NCBI RefSeq assembly: GCF_014196625.1
Contig: NZ_JACIDZ010000007.1
Span: 62,001 to 126,000 of the forward strand
DNA length: 64,000 nt
Origin: Martelella radicis
GTDB lineage: Bacteria; Pseudomonadota; Alphaproteobacteria; Rhizobiales; Rhizobiaceae
Reading direction: 5' to 3'
In this document: piece after piece, positions 26,463-35,967 of the stretch
Position numbering within the stretch: the first letter of the stretch is position 1
Layout of the letters: every line of letters begins with the position of its first letter
Position numbers and translations under genes: made by a program
Notes under the pieces: model-generated
The model's database searches: none
Seen by the model: only the letters and a program-made list of their open reading frames with translations
Told to the model about the DNA's origin: nothing

Positions 26463-27521
26463 ATGGCCGAGATCGAGCTCCGCCAATTGCGAAAGTCTTA
26501 TGGGGCTTTCGAGGCTATACCGCCTATCGACCTAAAGATCGGCGATGGCGAGTTCTGCATTTTCGTCGGCCCGTCCGGATGCGGCAAATCAACGCTTTTG
26601 AGAACCATTGCGGGCCTTGAGGATGCGAGCGCCGGCGAGATCATGATCGGCGGTGAAGAAGTCAGCCAACGCCATCCGGGCGAGCGCGGCGCGGCCATGG
26701 TTTTTCAAAATTACGCGCTCTACCCCCACATGACCGTGCGTCAGAACATGGGCTATGCGTTGAAGATCGCGAAAAGACCCAAGGACGAGATCAGGACCAC
26801 GGTCGAACGGGCGGCCCACACGCTCGGCCTGGAAGATTTGCTTGAGCGCAAGCCGTCGGAACTTTCCGGCGGCCAGCGGCAGCGTGTGGCGATCGGGCGC
26901 GCGATCGTCAGGGATCCGAAGGTCTTCCTGTTCGATGAACCGCTCTCCAACCTCGATGCCGAGCTCAGGACGCGTATGCGCCTCGAGCTTGCCGATCTTC
27001 ACCGCACGCTCGGCGTCACCATGGTCTACGTGACGCATGACCAGGTCGAGGCGATGACGCTCGCCGACCGGATTGTCGTATTACGATCAGGCCGGATCGA
27101 GCAGGTCGGGTCGCCGCTGGAACTCTATGACAATCCGGACAACCTGTTTGTCGCCCGCTTCATCGGTTCGCCTTCGATGAACTTTCTCAAGGCGGAGGCC
27201 GCCGACGGCGAAATCTGCCTGAGCGAGATACAGGGCCCGCCGCTGCCCCGGCCGGAATTCGTTCCCTCTGACTGGCGCGGGCTTCTGGGCGTAAGGCCCG
27301 AACATTTCGAGCTTCGCGCAGGTGGAATGGAGATCCGCCTGCGCGCTGTCGAACATCTGGGCGGCGTGACCTACGGCTATGCCACGCTGCCGGGTGGAAC
27401 GGAACTGTGCGTCGATCTTCAGGGCCATAGGGAGATGGCTGCCGGAGATACCGTGGCGCTCGGCATTCCGTCGGAACGTGCATTCTTCTTCGACCAGAAA
27501 ACGGAGAAACGTCTCCGGTAA
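26463..27521 (+). CDS. Sugar ABC transporter ATP-binding protein (UgpC/MalK-type)
   Basis: The 352-residue ATPase has Walker A GPSGCGKST, Q-loop FQNYALYPHMT, signature LSGGQRQRVAIGRAIV and Walker B VFLFDEPLSNLDAELR, then the regulatory domain (LLGVRPEHFELRAGGMEI). It is the first gene of the operon running to 32930. The ATG at 26463 follows CGGGAGAAACATATA; an in-frame GTG 12 codons earlier is less suitable. With the next three genes it forms a CUT1 importer. Confidence 0.93.
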   Translation: MAEIELRQLRKSYGAFEAIPPIDLKIGDGEFCIFVGPSGCGKSTLLRTIAGLEDASAGEIMIGGEEVSQRHPGERGAAMVFQNYALYPHMTVRQNMGYALKIAKRPKDEIRTTVERAAHTLGLEDLLERKPSELSGGQRQRVAIGRAIVRDPKVFLFDEPLSNLDAELRTRMRLELADLHRTLGVTMVYVTHDQVEAMTLADRIVVLRSGRIEQVGSPLELYDNPDNLFVARFIGSPSMNFLKAEAADGEICLSEIQGPPLPRPEFVPSDWRGLLGVRPEHFELRAGGMEIRLRAVEHLGGVTYGYATLPGGTELCVDLQGHREMAAGDTVALGIPSERAFFFDQKTEKRLR

Positions 27522-27542
27522 CTTTCAGCACGGGAGGATTAA

Positions 27543-28787
27543 ATGCTGAAATCGATACTGAAGGGCAGTGCCGCGACGCTGCTTGCGTCAGGCATCTTGG
27601 CGGCGTCGGCGAGCGCCGAGGAAATCCGCATCTATTTCAATGCCGGCCACGGCTATGACACCTATCTCGAGGTCTTCGAGGAATTCGAGGCTGACAATCC
27701 CGGCTGGACGGTCGCCTTCGAGCGCTATCAGTGGCCGGACCTGCGCACCAAGCTGGTGGCCGATTTCGCCGCCGGCAACCCGCCTGATCTCGTTGCGGAG
27801 CCCGGCGCCTGGGTGCCGGAATTCGCCCAGCAGGGCCTTCTCTACAATCTTGATGACCTTGCCGCGCGCGACCGGGCCGAATTCGACTATCCCGGCGATT
27901 GGCAGGACGCTTCCGTCGAGAAGAACACCGTCGATGGCTCACTCTACGGGGTACAGATTCATCTCACCTGTGCGACGCTGCTCTACAATGTCGACATGCT
28001 GAAAGAGGCCGGTTTCGACAACCCGCCGGCTAATTGGTCGGAGTTCCGCGAGATTGCCAAGGCAACGACCAAGAACGGTGTCTTCGGCTTCGCGCCCAAC
28101 GCCGTCTGGGCCTATTCCATGCCCTGGGTCTTCCAGAATGGCGGGCAGTATTACAATTCCGAAACCGGCAAGATAGCCTTCGGCAGCGTGGCGGCGGCAG
28201 AAGGCGTGCAATTTCTTTCCGACCTGATCCACGAGGATCGCTCCGCGCCAGTCCCGGTTACGGGGGCCGATTACGAGGGGCCGCAGCGCCTCTTTACCGC
28301 CGGCCGCGCGGCGATGATCATCACCGGTCCCTGGGACATCAATCCCATCCGCACCGGCAATCCCAACCTCAACTGGGCTGTCGCGCCGTCGCTGAAAGAG
28401 GTCGAACAGGCCACCATCCAGGGCGGCGTCAGCCTGATGATCCCCAAGGACGCGCAGTATCCCGAACAGGCCTGGGACCTGATCAAGCGCCTGACCGCCG
28501 TTGATGTCGAAGTCGCCACCTCGCTCAAATACTCGATGACGATGCCGCGGAAGTCCTGGCTTGAGGACCCGCAAGTGCAGGCCGACCCGATTCTCGGCCA
28601 GTTTGGCGCGTGCCTTCCCTATTCACGCGATGTCACGCTCGAACTGCGCAAGGCCGGCAAATACAATCCTGCCATCGATGAGGTGCTGAACGGCGCAATC
28701 GATGAGGTGCTGTTTGCCAACGAACCGGCCGCAGAGGTTCTTTCCGCCGCTGAAGATGAAGCGAACGCCATTCTTGCCGACGAGTGA
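27543..28787 (+). CDS. Sugar ABC transporter substrate-binding protein
   Basis: The 414-residue protein has a signal peptide (MLKSILKGSAATLLASGILAASASA) and a family-1 solute-binding fold: EEIRIYFNAGHGYDTYLEVF, NLDDLAARDRAEFDYPGDWQ, TLLYNVDMLKEAGFDNPPAN and GRAAMIITGPWDINP. GGGAGG lies before the ATG. It is followed by a strong hairpin and the two permease genes. From the sulfatases in the same locus a sulfated sugar ligand is likely, but this is inference. Confidence 0.92.
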   Translation: MLKSILKGSAATLLASGILAASASAEEIRIYFNAGHGYDTYLEVFEEFEADNPGWTVAFERYQWPDLRTKLVADFAAGNPPDLVAEPGAWVPEFAQQGLLYNLDDLAARDRAEFDYPGDWQDASVEKNTVDGSLYGVQIHLTCATLLYNVDMLKEAGFDNPPANWSEFREIAKATTKNGVFGFAPNAVWAYSMPWVFQNGGQYYNSETGKIAFGSVAAAEGVQFLSDLIHEDRSAPVPVTGADYEGPQRLFTAGRAAMIITGPWDINPIRTGNPNLNWAVAPSLKEVEQATIQGGVSLMIPKDAQYPEQAWDLIKRLTAVDVEVATSLKYSMTMPRKSWLEDPQVQADPILGQFGACLPYSRDVTLELRKAGKYNPAIDEVLNGAIDEVLFANEPAAEVLSAAEDEANAILADE

Positions 28788-28795
28788 GCAGATCC

Positions 28796-28824
28796 ATGCC
28801 CCGGCTCAAGCAGAGCCGGGGCAT
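28796..28824 (+). other. 12-bp hairpin after the binding-protein gene
   Basis: ATGCCCCGGCTC (28796-28807) and GAGCCGGGGCAT (28813-28824) pair perfectly around AAGCA, directly after the binding-protein stop and before the permease start. No T run follows, so read-through with message stabilisation is more likely than full termination. Confidence 0.65.
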
Positions 28825-28849
28825 ACCGCCTTTAACCGGGAATGACGGG

Positions 28850-29728
28850 ATGACTTACAAAACCAAGCGCACCTTGACCGCCTATGCCTTTCTGTCGCCG
28901 GCCATCGTTTATTTCCTGATCTATTTCTTCTGGCCGATCGCGATAGAATTCTGGGCGAGTTTCAGAAGCGGCCAGCCCCTGATCGGCGAATCAGCCTTCA
29001 TCGGACTGAAAAACTACGCCCATATCCTGAACGATCGGCTGGCGATCAAGGCGATCAAGGCAACGCTGATCTATGCGATCGGCAGCGTCGTCTTCACCCT
29101 GGTGCTGGCCCTCGGGCTTTCGGCCCTTCTGGTCGGTCCGGTTAGAGCGCGCAACGCCATCCGCGCGATCCTGTTTTTTCCCTACATCATTTCCTTTGTC
29201 ATCTCGGCACTAATGTGGCGGGCGATCCTCGACCCCTATACCGGGCTGCTCAACGCCGCGCTTGCCAAAGTCGGACTTCCGCAACAATTCTGGCTGGTCA
29301 ATCCGGATACGGCGATCTGGACGCTGATCGCGGTCTCGGTTTGGAAAGATCTCGGTTATGCCGTGCTGATCTATATCGCGGCGATACAGGGCATTCCCGC
29401 GCATCTCTACGAAGCCGCGCGCATGGATGGCGCCAAGCGTCATCACCTTTTCCGCGACATCACCCTGCCGCTTCTGATGCCAACCACGCTGTTTCTCGCC
29501 GTCGTCATCATGATCGCATCGCTGCAGGAAATGGCCCTGCCTTACCTGATGACCCAGGGCGGCCCGGCCAACGCCACGCGGCTTTATTCGCTCCATGTCT
29601 ACGAGACGGCGTTTCAGGGCCTCAACATCGGCTACGCCTCGGCTCTTTCCTTCGCGATGTTCATGCTGATCCTGTTCATCACATGGGCCCAGTTCAAACT
29701 GCTTCACCGCGATATCAGGCACGTATGA
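28850..29728 (+). CDS. Sugar ABC transporter permease (MalF-type)
   Basis: The 292-residue permease starts MTYKTKRTLTAYAFLSPAIV and has about six membrane segments. The coupling loop is YEAARMDGAKRHHLFRDITLP. The ATG at 28850 starts the recognisable family region; an ATG at 28784 would add a stretch made by the hairpin and is unlikely. It overlaps nothing and is followed by the second permease gene after 7 bases. Confidence 0.9.
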   Translation: MTYKTKRTLTAYAFLSPAIVYFLIYFFWPIAIEFWASFRSGQPLIGESAFIGLKNYAHILNDRLAIKAIKATLIYAIGSVVFTLVLALGLSALLVGPVRARNAIRAILFFPYIISFVISALMWRAILDPYTGLLNAALAKVGLPQQFWLVNPDTAIWTLIAVSVWKDLGYAVLIYIAAIQGIPAHLYEAARMDGAKRHHLFRDITLPLLMPTTLFLAVVIMIASLQEMALPYLMTQGGPANATRLYSLHVYETAFQGLNIGYASALSFAMFMLILFITWAQFKLLHRDIRHV

Positions 29729-29735
29729 GGACGAC

Positions 29736-30569
29736 ATGGCTCGCAAGGACACCCACACCACGCCATCGAAACTGCTGATCTATCCGCTGCTAGCCTTCTT
29801 CGTGCTGATGGCAGTGCTGCCCTTTCTCTACATGGTCTCGCTGTCGCTGCAGAGCGATGCCGACATGTTTTCCGGTCAGGTCGTCGTCATCCCGGAAGTC
29901 CTGCAGTTCTCGAATTATGTCACGATCTGGGAAAAGGCGCCCTTTGCCCGTTTCATGCTCAATTCGGTGATCATCGCCGGCACGATCACGCTTCTGCATG
30001 TTCTGTTCGATCCGTTGATCGGATATGTCTTCGCCAAGATGGAGTTTCCCGGAAAGCGGTTCATGTTTGTTTCGCTGCTGGCGACGCTGATGATCCCCTT
30101 CTTCATCCGGCTGATCCCGCTTTACGTGATGACCGCCGAAATGGGGCTGCTCAACACCTATCCGGGCCTGATCCTGCCCTTCGCCATGAGCGCATTCGGC
30201 ATTTTCCTGATGCGCCAGTTCATCATGCCGATCCCGGACGATCTGGTGGCCGCCGCCCGTCTCGACGGGGCGAGCGAATTCCGGATCTTCGTCGACATCG
30301 TCCTGCCGCAGCTCAAGCCTGCGATCGCGACGCTGGCGCTCTTGACCTTCGTCTTCCAGTTCAACGAGTTCATCTGGCCCCTCGTCGCCGTCTCATCGGA
30401 GAACATGCGGCCGATCACCACCGGGCTCACGCTTTTCAACCAGGAATTCTTTACCCAATGGAATCTCACAGCCGTGGGCGGCATGCTCCTGTTTCTGCCC
30501 TGCTTCCTCCTCTTCGTCATCATGCAGCGCTATTTCGTCCAGAGCGTGATGCTTTCGGGCATGAAGTGA
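29736..30569 (+). CDS. Sugar ABC transporter permease (MalG-type)
   Basis: The 277-residue permease has a short lead (MARKDTHTTPSK), a first helix LLIYPLLAFFVLMAVLPFLYM and the coupling loop VAAARLDGASEFRIFVDIVLP. GAGGAC precedes the start. It completes the importer and is followed after 10 bases by the cytoplasmic sulfatase gene, so transport and desulfation are co-expressed. Confidence 0.93.
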   Translation: MARKDTHTTPSKLLIYPLLAFFVLMAVLPFLYMVSLSLQSDADMFSGQVVVIPEVLQFSNYVTIWEKAPFARFMLNSVIIAGTITLLHVLFDPLIGYVFAKMEFPGKRFMFVSLLATLMIPFFIRLIPLYVMTAEMGLLNTYPGLILPFAMSAFGIFLMRQFIMPIPDDLVAAARLDGASEFRIFVDIVLPQLKPAIATLALLTFVFQFNEFIWPLVAVSSENMRPITTGLTLFNQEFFTQWNLTAVGGMLLFLPCFLLFVIMQRYFVQSVMLSGMK

Positions 30570-30579
30570 GGAGGGGAGC

Positions 30580-31869
30580 ATGACGAAACGACCGAATGTT
30601 CTGGTGTTCTTCACCGACCAGCAGCGCTGGGATACGGTGGGCGCCCACAACAACCCGCTGGACCTGACGCCGAATTTCGACCGGATGGCCGAAATGGGCC
30701 GCTTCATCCGCAACTCCTTCACCTGTCAACCTGTGTGCGGACCGGCCCGCTCGGCATTCCAGACCGGAAAATATCCGACGACGACGGGCTGTTATCGCAA
30801 CGATATTCCGCTGCCGGAAGGCGAAAAGACGCTTGCGCATTATTTCGGCGAGGCCGGCTACGAAACCGGCTATATCGGCAAATGGCATCTGGCCGGAGGC
30901 GATCCCGTGCCGCGCGACCAGCAGGGCGGTTATGATTACTGGCTCGCCGCGAACATTCTCGAATTCACCTCATGGCCCTATCAGACCGATCTATTTGACG
31001 GCGAGGGAGAACGTCACCGGTTGCCGGGCTATCGGGTCGATGCGCTGACGGACGCGGCGATACGCTATCTCGACCAAAAACGGGAGAAACCCTTTTTCCT
31101 GTTCCTCTCCTTTCTGGAGCCGCACCACCAGAACCAGCACGACAATTACCCGGCGCCCGTCGGCTATGCGGACAGGATCGCCAAGCGCATCAGTTCCTAT
31201 CCCGACGATCTTGAGACGCTGGGCGGCACGACCCGGCAACACTACCACGGCTATATGGGAATGGTCGCACGGCTTGATGAGGCGTTCGGGCGCGTCATCG
31301 ACGCGCTGATCTCGCTTGGCGAGCTCGACAATACCATCATCCTGTTTTCGTCCGACCATGGCTGCCATTTCAAGACCCGCAATGACGAGTACAAGCGCTC
31401 CGGCCACGAGGCCTCTATCCGGGTGCCGACCCTTATTGCCGGCCCGGGGCTGAACGGAGGCGGAGAGATTACCCGCGCCGCTTCCCTGATCGACCTGCCG
31501 CCGACGCTGCTGGATGCCGCCGGCATCGATGTACCTGCAGAGATGCAGGGATATTCGCTGTTGCGGCCCGACGGGTTGCCCGAAGACGAAGTATTCATAC
31601 AGATCAGCGAAAGTCAGGTCGGCCGTGCGCTCAGATCCGGCAAATGGAAATACTGCGTTGCCGATCCGGCAGCCGATAGCTGGAACGACAGCGCCAGCCG
31701 GAGCTATACAGAGACCCACCTCTACGACCTCGACCGCGACCCCGCAGAGCTCGACAATCTCGTCGCCGCGCCGGAATATGCCGAACTTCGCGCTCTGCTG
31801 GCAAAACGACTTTCCGCGCGTATAATCGCCGCCGGCGAGGAGCCGGCCGAGATCGTTCCGGCGGATTGA
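30580..31869 (+). CDS. Cytoplasmic sulfatase, cysteine type
   Basis: The 429-residue sulfatase shows RPNVLVFFTDQQRWDTVGAH and the formylglycine motif CGPAR (Cys53 to Arg57) in VCGPARSAFQTGKYPTTTG. FSSDHGCHFKTRNDEYKRS gives the other metal and substrate ligands. There is no signal peptide, so it should act in the cytosol on a substrate brought in by the ABC importer encoded just upstream. GAGGGG precedes the ATG. Related proteins act on choline-sulfate, heparan-type or other sulfated sugars; the exact ester cannot be read here. Cys-type sites are accepted by anSME enzymes. Confidence 0.92.
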   Translation: MTKRPNVLVFFTDQQRWDTVGAHNNPLDLTPNFDRMAEMGRFIRNSFTCQPVCGPARSAFQTGKYPTTTGCYRNDIPLPEGEKTLAHYFGEAGYETGYIGKWHLAGGDPVPRDQQGGYDYWLAANILEFTSWPYQTDLFDGEGERHRLPGYRVDALTDAAIRYLDQKREKPFFLFLSFLEPHHQNQHDNYPAPVGYADRIAKRISSYPDDLETLGGTTRQHYHGYMGMVARLDEAFGRVIDALISLGELDNTIILFSSDHGCHFKTRNDEYKRSGHEASIRVPTLIAGPGLNGGGEITRAASLIDLPPTLLDAAGIDVPAEMQGYSLLRPDGLPEDEVFIQISESQVGRALRSGKWKYCVADPAADSWNDSASRSYTETHLYDLDRDPAELDNLVAAPEYAELRALLAKRLSARIIAAGEEPAEIVPAD

Positions 31870-31895
31870 CGGGTAGAGTGTAACAGGATGCACGC

Positions 31896-32930
31896 ATGGT
31901 AACACTGAAGGAGATCGCAAAGCGGACGGGAGTGGCTGAATCGACGATCTCGCGCATCCTCAATCGCGATCCGACCCTGTCGATTTCCGATGAAAAGCGT
32001 CGTCGCGTGGTGGAGACGGCCGAGGCGCTTCAATACGTAATGCGCCGGTCGCGAAGCAACCGCAAGGAAGACGCGTCGATCGCCCTGCGGCGTCCATCCG
32101 ACCTCAAGTCGGTCATGATCGTGCATTTTCTTTCAAGCGCGTCCGAGCTCTCGCAGCCCTTCTATGTTGGTCTGCGACAGGGTATCGAAGCGCGCTGCGA
32201 GGCCTATGGCATGGCAACGACGCGGCTCTTTGCCGGCGAATTCGACCCGGCGATGCTCAACCGCGCCCGCAATGTCGGCGTGATTTCGGTCGGCGATCTG
32301 CCCGCCGGCCAGCTTGAGGCTATCCGCTCGCTCGGCGTGCCGATTGTTCTCGCTCATCCTGATGAGAAACCGGTTGACGTCGATGTCGTCTATGTCGATC
32401 TGGAGGCGGCATCCGCCCGGCTTTGCGAATGGCTGCTGACACGCGGCATCCGGCGCCCTGCCCTTGTCGGCGCCAAGGACGCAACATCGAGGCGGCTTGC
32501 AGCCTTCCGATCGGTGATGAGCGCGGCAGGGATCTTTGATCCGGACTATGTGTCTTACGGAAACGACGTTACCGCTGACGGACAGGCCCATATCAGGGAA
32601 CTGGTCACGCGGCTTTCCAGGGCAGGCAAGCCCCTGCCCGACGCGGTCGTCATCTATGCCGACCGCACCGCCGTCGAGGTCTATCGCGGACTTGAGGAGG
32701 CAAAGCTTTCAATCCCGCGCGACGTCCAGGTCGTCGCCTTCAACGACAGCTCGATCGCCCGTATGCTGGCGCCCAAGCTTTCCACGCTGCGCCTGGAGGC
32801 CGGCGTCATCGGCGAAACCTCCGTCGACCTGCTGATGGAACGGCATGGCGGACGCAAGGCCGCAAAACATGTTCAGATCATGCCGACGATCATCGAGCGC
32901 GGCAGCACGCGCAAGCCACAAGCCTCCTGA
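31896..32930 (+). CDS. LacI family transcriptional regulator
   Basis: The 344-residue protein has the LacI helix-turn-helix (VTLKEIAKRTGVAESTISRI) and a periplasmic-binding-like ligand domain (VMIVHFLSSASELSQPFYVG, VIYADRTAVEVYRG, RDVQVVAFNDSSIARMLAPK). It is the last gene of the sulfatase-transporter operon, 26 bases after the sulfatase stop. It probably represses its own operon in the absence of the imported sugar; the inverted repeat at 26383-26398 is a candidate site. Confidence 0.9.
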   Translation: MVTLKEIAKRTGVAESTISRILNRDPTLSISDEKRRRVVETAEALQYVMRRSRSNRKEDASIALRRPSDLKSVMIVHFLSSASELSQPFYVGLRQGIEARCEAYGMATTRLFAGEFDPAMLNRARNVGVISVGDLPAGQLEAIRSLGVPIVLAHPDEKPVDVDVVYVDLEAASARLCEWLLTRGIRRPALVGAKDATSRRLAAFRSVMSAAGIFDPDYVSYGNDVTADGQAHIRELVTRLSRAGKPLPDAVVIYADRTAVEVYRGLEEAKLSIPRDVQVVAFNDSSIARMLAPKLSTLRLEAGVIGETSVDLLMERHGGRKAAKHVQIMPTIIERGSTRKPQAS

Positions 32931-32997
32931 AGGAGCCTGCAGCCACAAGCTTCGCGCAACTCGGCCGGTCATCACCGGATCGCGCCCCCGCGCCCTG

Positions 32998-34569
32998 TCA
33001 TATCCTTCGGAAAAGCGCCGGCCCGTTCAGGACGAAGAGTTCGACCTCCAGCGCTTCAGCCTGTTCGCCGCCGCCCGAGAAGGTTGCCGCCGAACGCGAA
33101 CCATCAGGCGCGTTTTCCGTGCTGATGTCGAAAACCATCATCGAGCCGTCCCAGGGCATCAGAGGAAATGATTTCGGTCCCGGCCCGGCGAGCAACACCA
33201 GCCCGCCATCCGATGTTTCGCGCACCTCGACCGTTCCGAAATATGGGTGACCATAGGTGCCTGTGCAGTAGCCTGCGGCCGGCGCGGGTGCGGCGGCTTT
33301 CGGAAAGGCCTTGCCGGCCGTTTCCCCGAGCGGCGCGTAAAAACCGGCAAAAAGAGGCTGATAGCCGGAATACCAGTCCCACCTCACCTCTCCCGTCTGC
33401 ACCATGTCCGCAAAGCTTGCGCCGATCGCCTCGACCGCGCCGACGGGAGCCGCATTGGAAAGCACGACGATGCCGACATCCAGCGACGGAATGAGCGCAA
33501 AATAAGTTGCAGCCCCCAGAATGAAGGCGCCCGAATGACTGAGGATAACCCGGCCGGTCGGATCGGTGCCGACGCCGAAACCGTACCCGTAGAAGCTCGC
33601 GCGCTCGTCCGGACTGCGCGGCCTGCTCGAAAAACTCTGGGGGCTGATCGCCGGCTGCAGAGCCTCCGGCCTGATCAGATCGCCACCATCCGAAAGCATC
33701 AATGTCATCCATTTCGCCATGTCATTGACCGACGAACTGATGCCGCCGGCCGGCGACTGGGCATCGGGCTGGCGCTGGTAAAGCGGGGCAAAGCCGTCGG
33801 CGGTCCGCGCATACGGGACCGCGCGATTCTCCCGAGCAATGAAATCGGCGTAGCAAGCACTCGTGTCGGCCATGCCGAGCGGCTGGAAAACCGCCTCTTC
33901 CGCAAGCGCGCTCCAGGTCGTGCCTGAGGCCTCAGCAACGGCCTCGGCCGCCGCCGTCAGACCGAAATTGGTATAGGCATAGCTTGTGCGGAAGGGCGAA
34001 AGCGGCTGAAGGCGAAGCCGTTCGAGGATCGTCTGCCGATCGAAGCCGAGATCCTCGAGATCGTCCCCGGCATGATCGGGCAGGCCGGAGCGATGGCTAT
34101 AGAGGTCGCCGACCGTCAGCCTTTCGGTAACCGCCGCATCCGAGAGCGAGAACCAGGGCAGGAGATCCCGCATCCGGCTGTCCCACGAGACGACATTACG
34201 GCTCACCTGTCGCGCGACGACCGTCGCTCCAACCGATTTCGACAGCGAAGCCAACTGGAACACCGTGTCCGGCGTTACGGGCGCGCCGTCTTCGCCACGC
34301 GCGCCGAAGCCCTTGGCGTAGCGCATTTCGCCACCATGAACCACGGCAACGGCGATACCCGGCACGCCGCTGCGGGCCTTGATATCATCGACAATCCCAT
34401 CAAGAGCGGCAATCGCCTTTTCGATCTGTCCCGGCGGCACCGCAACGCCTGCGGTGCGCGACGGCGGCAGCATTTCGGATAACGCCTGACTGGGCAGGAT
34501 GGCAAGCGAAGCCGACGCCAAGGAAGCGGAAGCCAGAAAGCGACGGCGCGAAAGCCTGAAAGATGACAT
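32998..34569 (-). CDS. Tat-exported serine hydrolase, class C beta-lactamase family
   Basis: The 523-residue protein begins with a twin-arginine signal (LSRRRFLASASLASASLA). The beta-lactamase/D-Ala-D-Ala carboxypeptidase-like domain has SLSK (Ser108, Lys111) as nucleophile and base, Y157-S-H, and an HSGAF motif near the end of the domain. The C-terminal part (from about residue 400) is an additional beta-rich domain. Such proteins are esterases, peptidases or lactamases, and this one cannot be narrowed further. It is separated by about 65 bases from the LuxR-type gene upstream on the same strand. Confidence 0.82.
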   Translation of the reverse strand: MSSFRLSRRRFLASASLASASLAILPSQALSEMLPPSRTAGVAVPPGQIEKAIAALDGIVDDIKARSGVPGIAVAVVHGGEMRYAKGFGARGEDGAPVTPDTVFQLASLSKSVGATVVARQVSRNVVSWDSRMRDLLPWFSLSDAAVTERLTVGDLYSHRSGLPDHAGDDLEDLGFDRQTILERLRLQPLSPFRTSYAYTNFGLTAAAEAVAEASGTTWSALAEEAVFQPLGMADTSACYADFIARENRAVPYARTADGFAPLYQRQPDAQSPAGGISSSVNDMAKWMTLMLSDGGDLIRPEALQPAISPQSFSSRPRSPDERASFYGYGFGVGTDPTGRVILSHSGAFILGAATYFALIPSLDVGIVVLSNAAPVGAVEAIGASFADMVQTGEVRWDWYSGYQPLFAGFYAPLGETAGKAFPKAAAPAPAAGYCTGTYGHPYFGTVEVRETSDGGLVLLAGPGPKSFPLMPWDGSMMVFDISTENAPDGSRSAATFSGGGEQAEALEVELFVLNGPALFRRI

Positions 34570-34634
34570 GAGGAACCTCTAACCCTGTTTTGGAAACCTT
34601 ATTGTTCAGTCTTTTCCGGTTTGGAATCCCCTGT

Positions 34635-35426
34635 TCAGGGGGGCGGGGTCTGCCCCAGCCAAAGCGCCATCAAGGCCGGACGGCTTGTGACCCCGTATTT
34701 GCGATAGATCCGTTTGACGTGATCATGAGTCGTGTGCGGGCTCTGGCCGTTTTTTTCGGCAATCTTGCGCTCGGGCAGACCCTTTAAAAGCCCCTGCAGC
34801 ACATTCCCTTCCGCCTGGGTCAGCGGCTCGGAGGCCACGCCAATCCCCTCCGACAACATTTGCAGACGAAAAAACCAACGGATTCCACGCAGTGCGTGAG
34901 CAACGATCCGCCGGTCGCGCTCGGAAAACGGAGATTGGGACAGCGATCGGTGAAAACCGATCTGGATTTCCGCATCTTCATTGATGGGGACCCCGACCCA
35001 GATCGAATCCAGCCGGTCGATTCCCCGGTAATAGATCCGGTAGGCCTCGCCCTCATACCATTCCGCAGGCGCCAATTCATGCAGCATGAAGACGCGGAAG
35101 GTGCCGGCAAGCTCCGCATTGCGTACTGTCGTAATGTCGGGCGTGCCACGCTCCATCAGGGCAAAGGCCTCCTGAATGACCTTGGCCGTTTCCTCGTCGG
35201 GATAGAGAGCCGACACGCTGCGCGGCCGCCAACCGAACAACGGGTCGCGGTGCATCCTGTCGACAAACCGGACGGCGCCGATCCAGTCAGCCTGTCGCGC
35301 ATCGATCATGTCGCAAACGACCGAAAGCAGATGGAAGCGCGCCTCACTCATGCGCGATGCCTCGAAATCGGCCAGTTCATCCCAGAGCGAATAAATCCGC
35401 TCGATATCGATTGTGTCGCTCAGCAT
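34635..35426 (-). CDS. LuxR-type helix-turn-helix regulator
   Basis: The 263-residue protein ends with a clear LuxR/FixJ-type DNA-binding domain (LTQAEGNVLQGLLKGLPERK, then HTTHDHVKRIYRKYGVTSRP). The N-terminal 190 residues (DFEASRMSEARFHLLSVVCD, GWRPRSVSALYPDE) are not assigned to a known sensor domain. Start placement is uncertain: ATG at 35426 is used; an in-frame TTG at 35462 is an alternative, and neither has a strong binding site. It precedes the serine hydrolase gene on the same strand and may control it. Confidence 0.78.
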   Translation of the reverse strand: MLSDTIDIERIYSLWDELADFEASRMSEARFHLLSVVCDMIDARQADWIGAVRFVDRMHRDPLFGWRPRSVSALYPDEETAKVIQEAFALMERGTPDITTVRNAELAGTFRVFMLHELAPAEWYEGEAYRIYYRGIDRLDSIWVGVPINEDAEIQIGFHRSLSQSPFSERDRRIVAHALRGIRWFFRLQMLSEGIGVASEPLTQAEGNVLQGLLKGLPERKIAEKNGQSPHTTHDHVKRIYRKYGVTSRPALMALWLGQTPPP

Positions 35427-35967
35427 GGGTTTCAATGATCGTGCAAGAAGAAGGTCGGTCAAAACGGGCAGCTAGCCATCCTAACCTTCTGTTTGCAGAA
35501 AGGGAAACCCTCCAAGCCACCGTCCGGACCTCCAGCGTCTGCGGCGGCCTGCCTGCCTCGGAAGGCCGCGCGAATGGCAGAGCATCACAACAACACCGGG
35601 CCGGCGATTTCTCGGCTCGGCAAATCCGGTGTATTGGTGGCCCAGATACCCTGCTCCCGGACCCTTCAGGGTCTGCGGCGTCATTGCGACGCCATAATTG
35701 CTGATGATCTCCAGCGCGGAAAGCTGCTCGATCGGCAACCGGTTCGCTGCGGGCAGCGATGCACCGGATATTGCCAGCATGTTCCCGGATAACGGCCAGC
35801 CGTTCCTGGCCCCGCAAGGAAAGCGCATGGTGAAATGCGCGTTCTGGCGTCGATCGCCCTGGCTTGGATAGGCTCCGACCCGAGGGTCTCTACCTGCGAT
35901 ATCGGTGACCTCCAAAGATATTGTCACTTCTTCGTGCAGAACAGACTGCCCGCCGGAACGCCGAGGT
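35427..35967. other. Gene-poor stretch of about 540 bases, possible decayed coding sequence
   Basis: No complete gene is recognised. On the minus strand an open stretch includes GVAMTPQTLKGPGAGYLGHQ, which has protein-like composition but no family I recognise. It could be a decayed remnant or only chance. It lies upstream of the LuxR-type gene and downstream of the dehydrogenase gene. Confidence 0.4.

Noticed and set aside
34628-34641. CCCCTG-TT-CAGGGG palindrome as a terminator of the LuxR-type gene
   Set aside because: It overlaps the gene's own 3' end and has no T run; it could be incidental.
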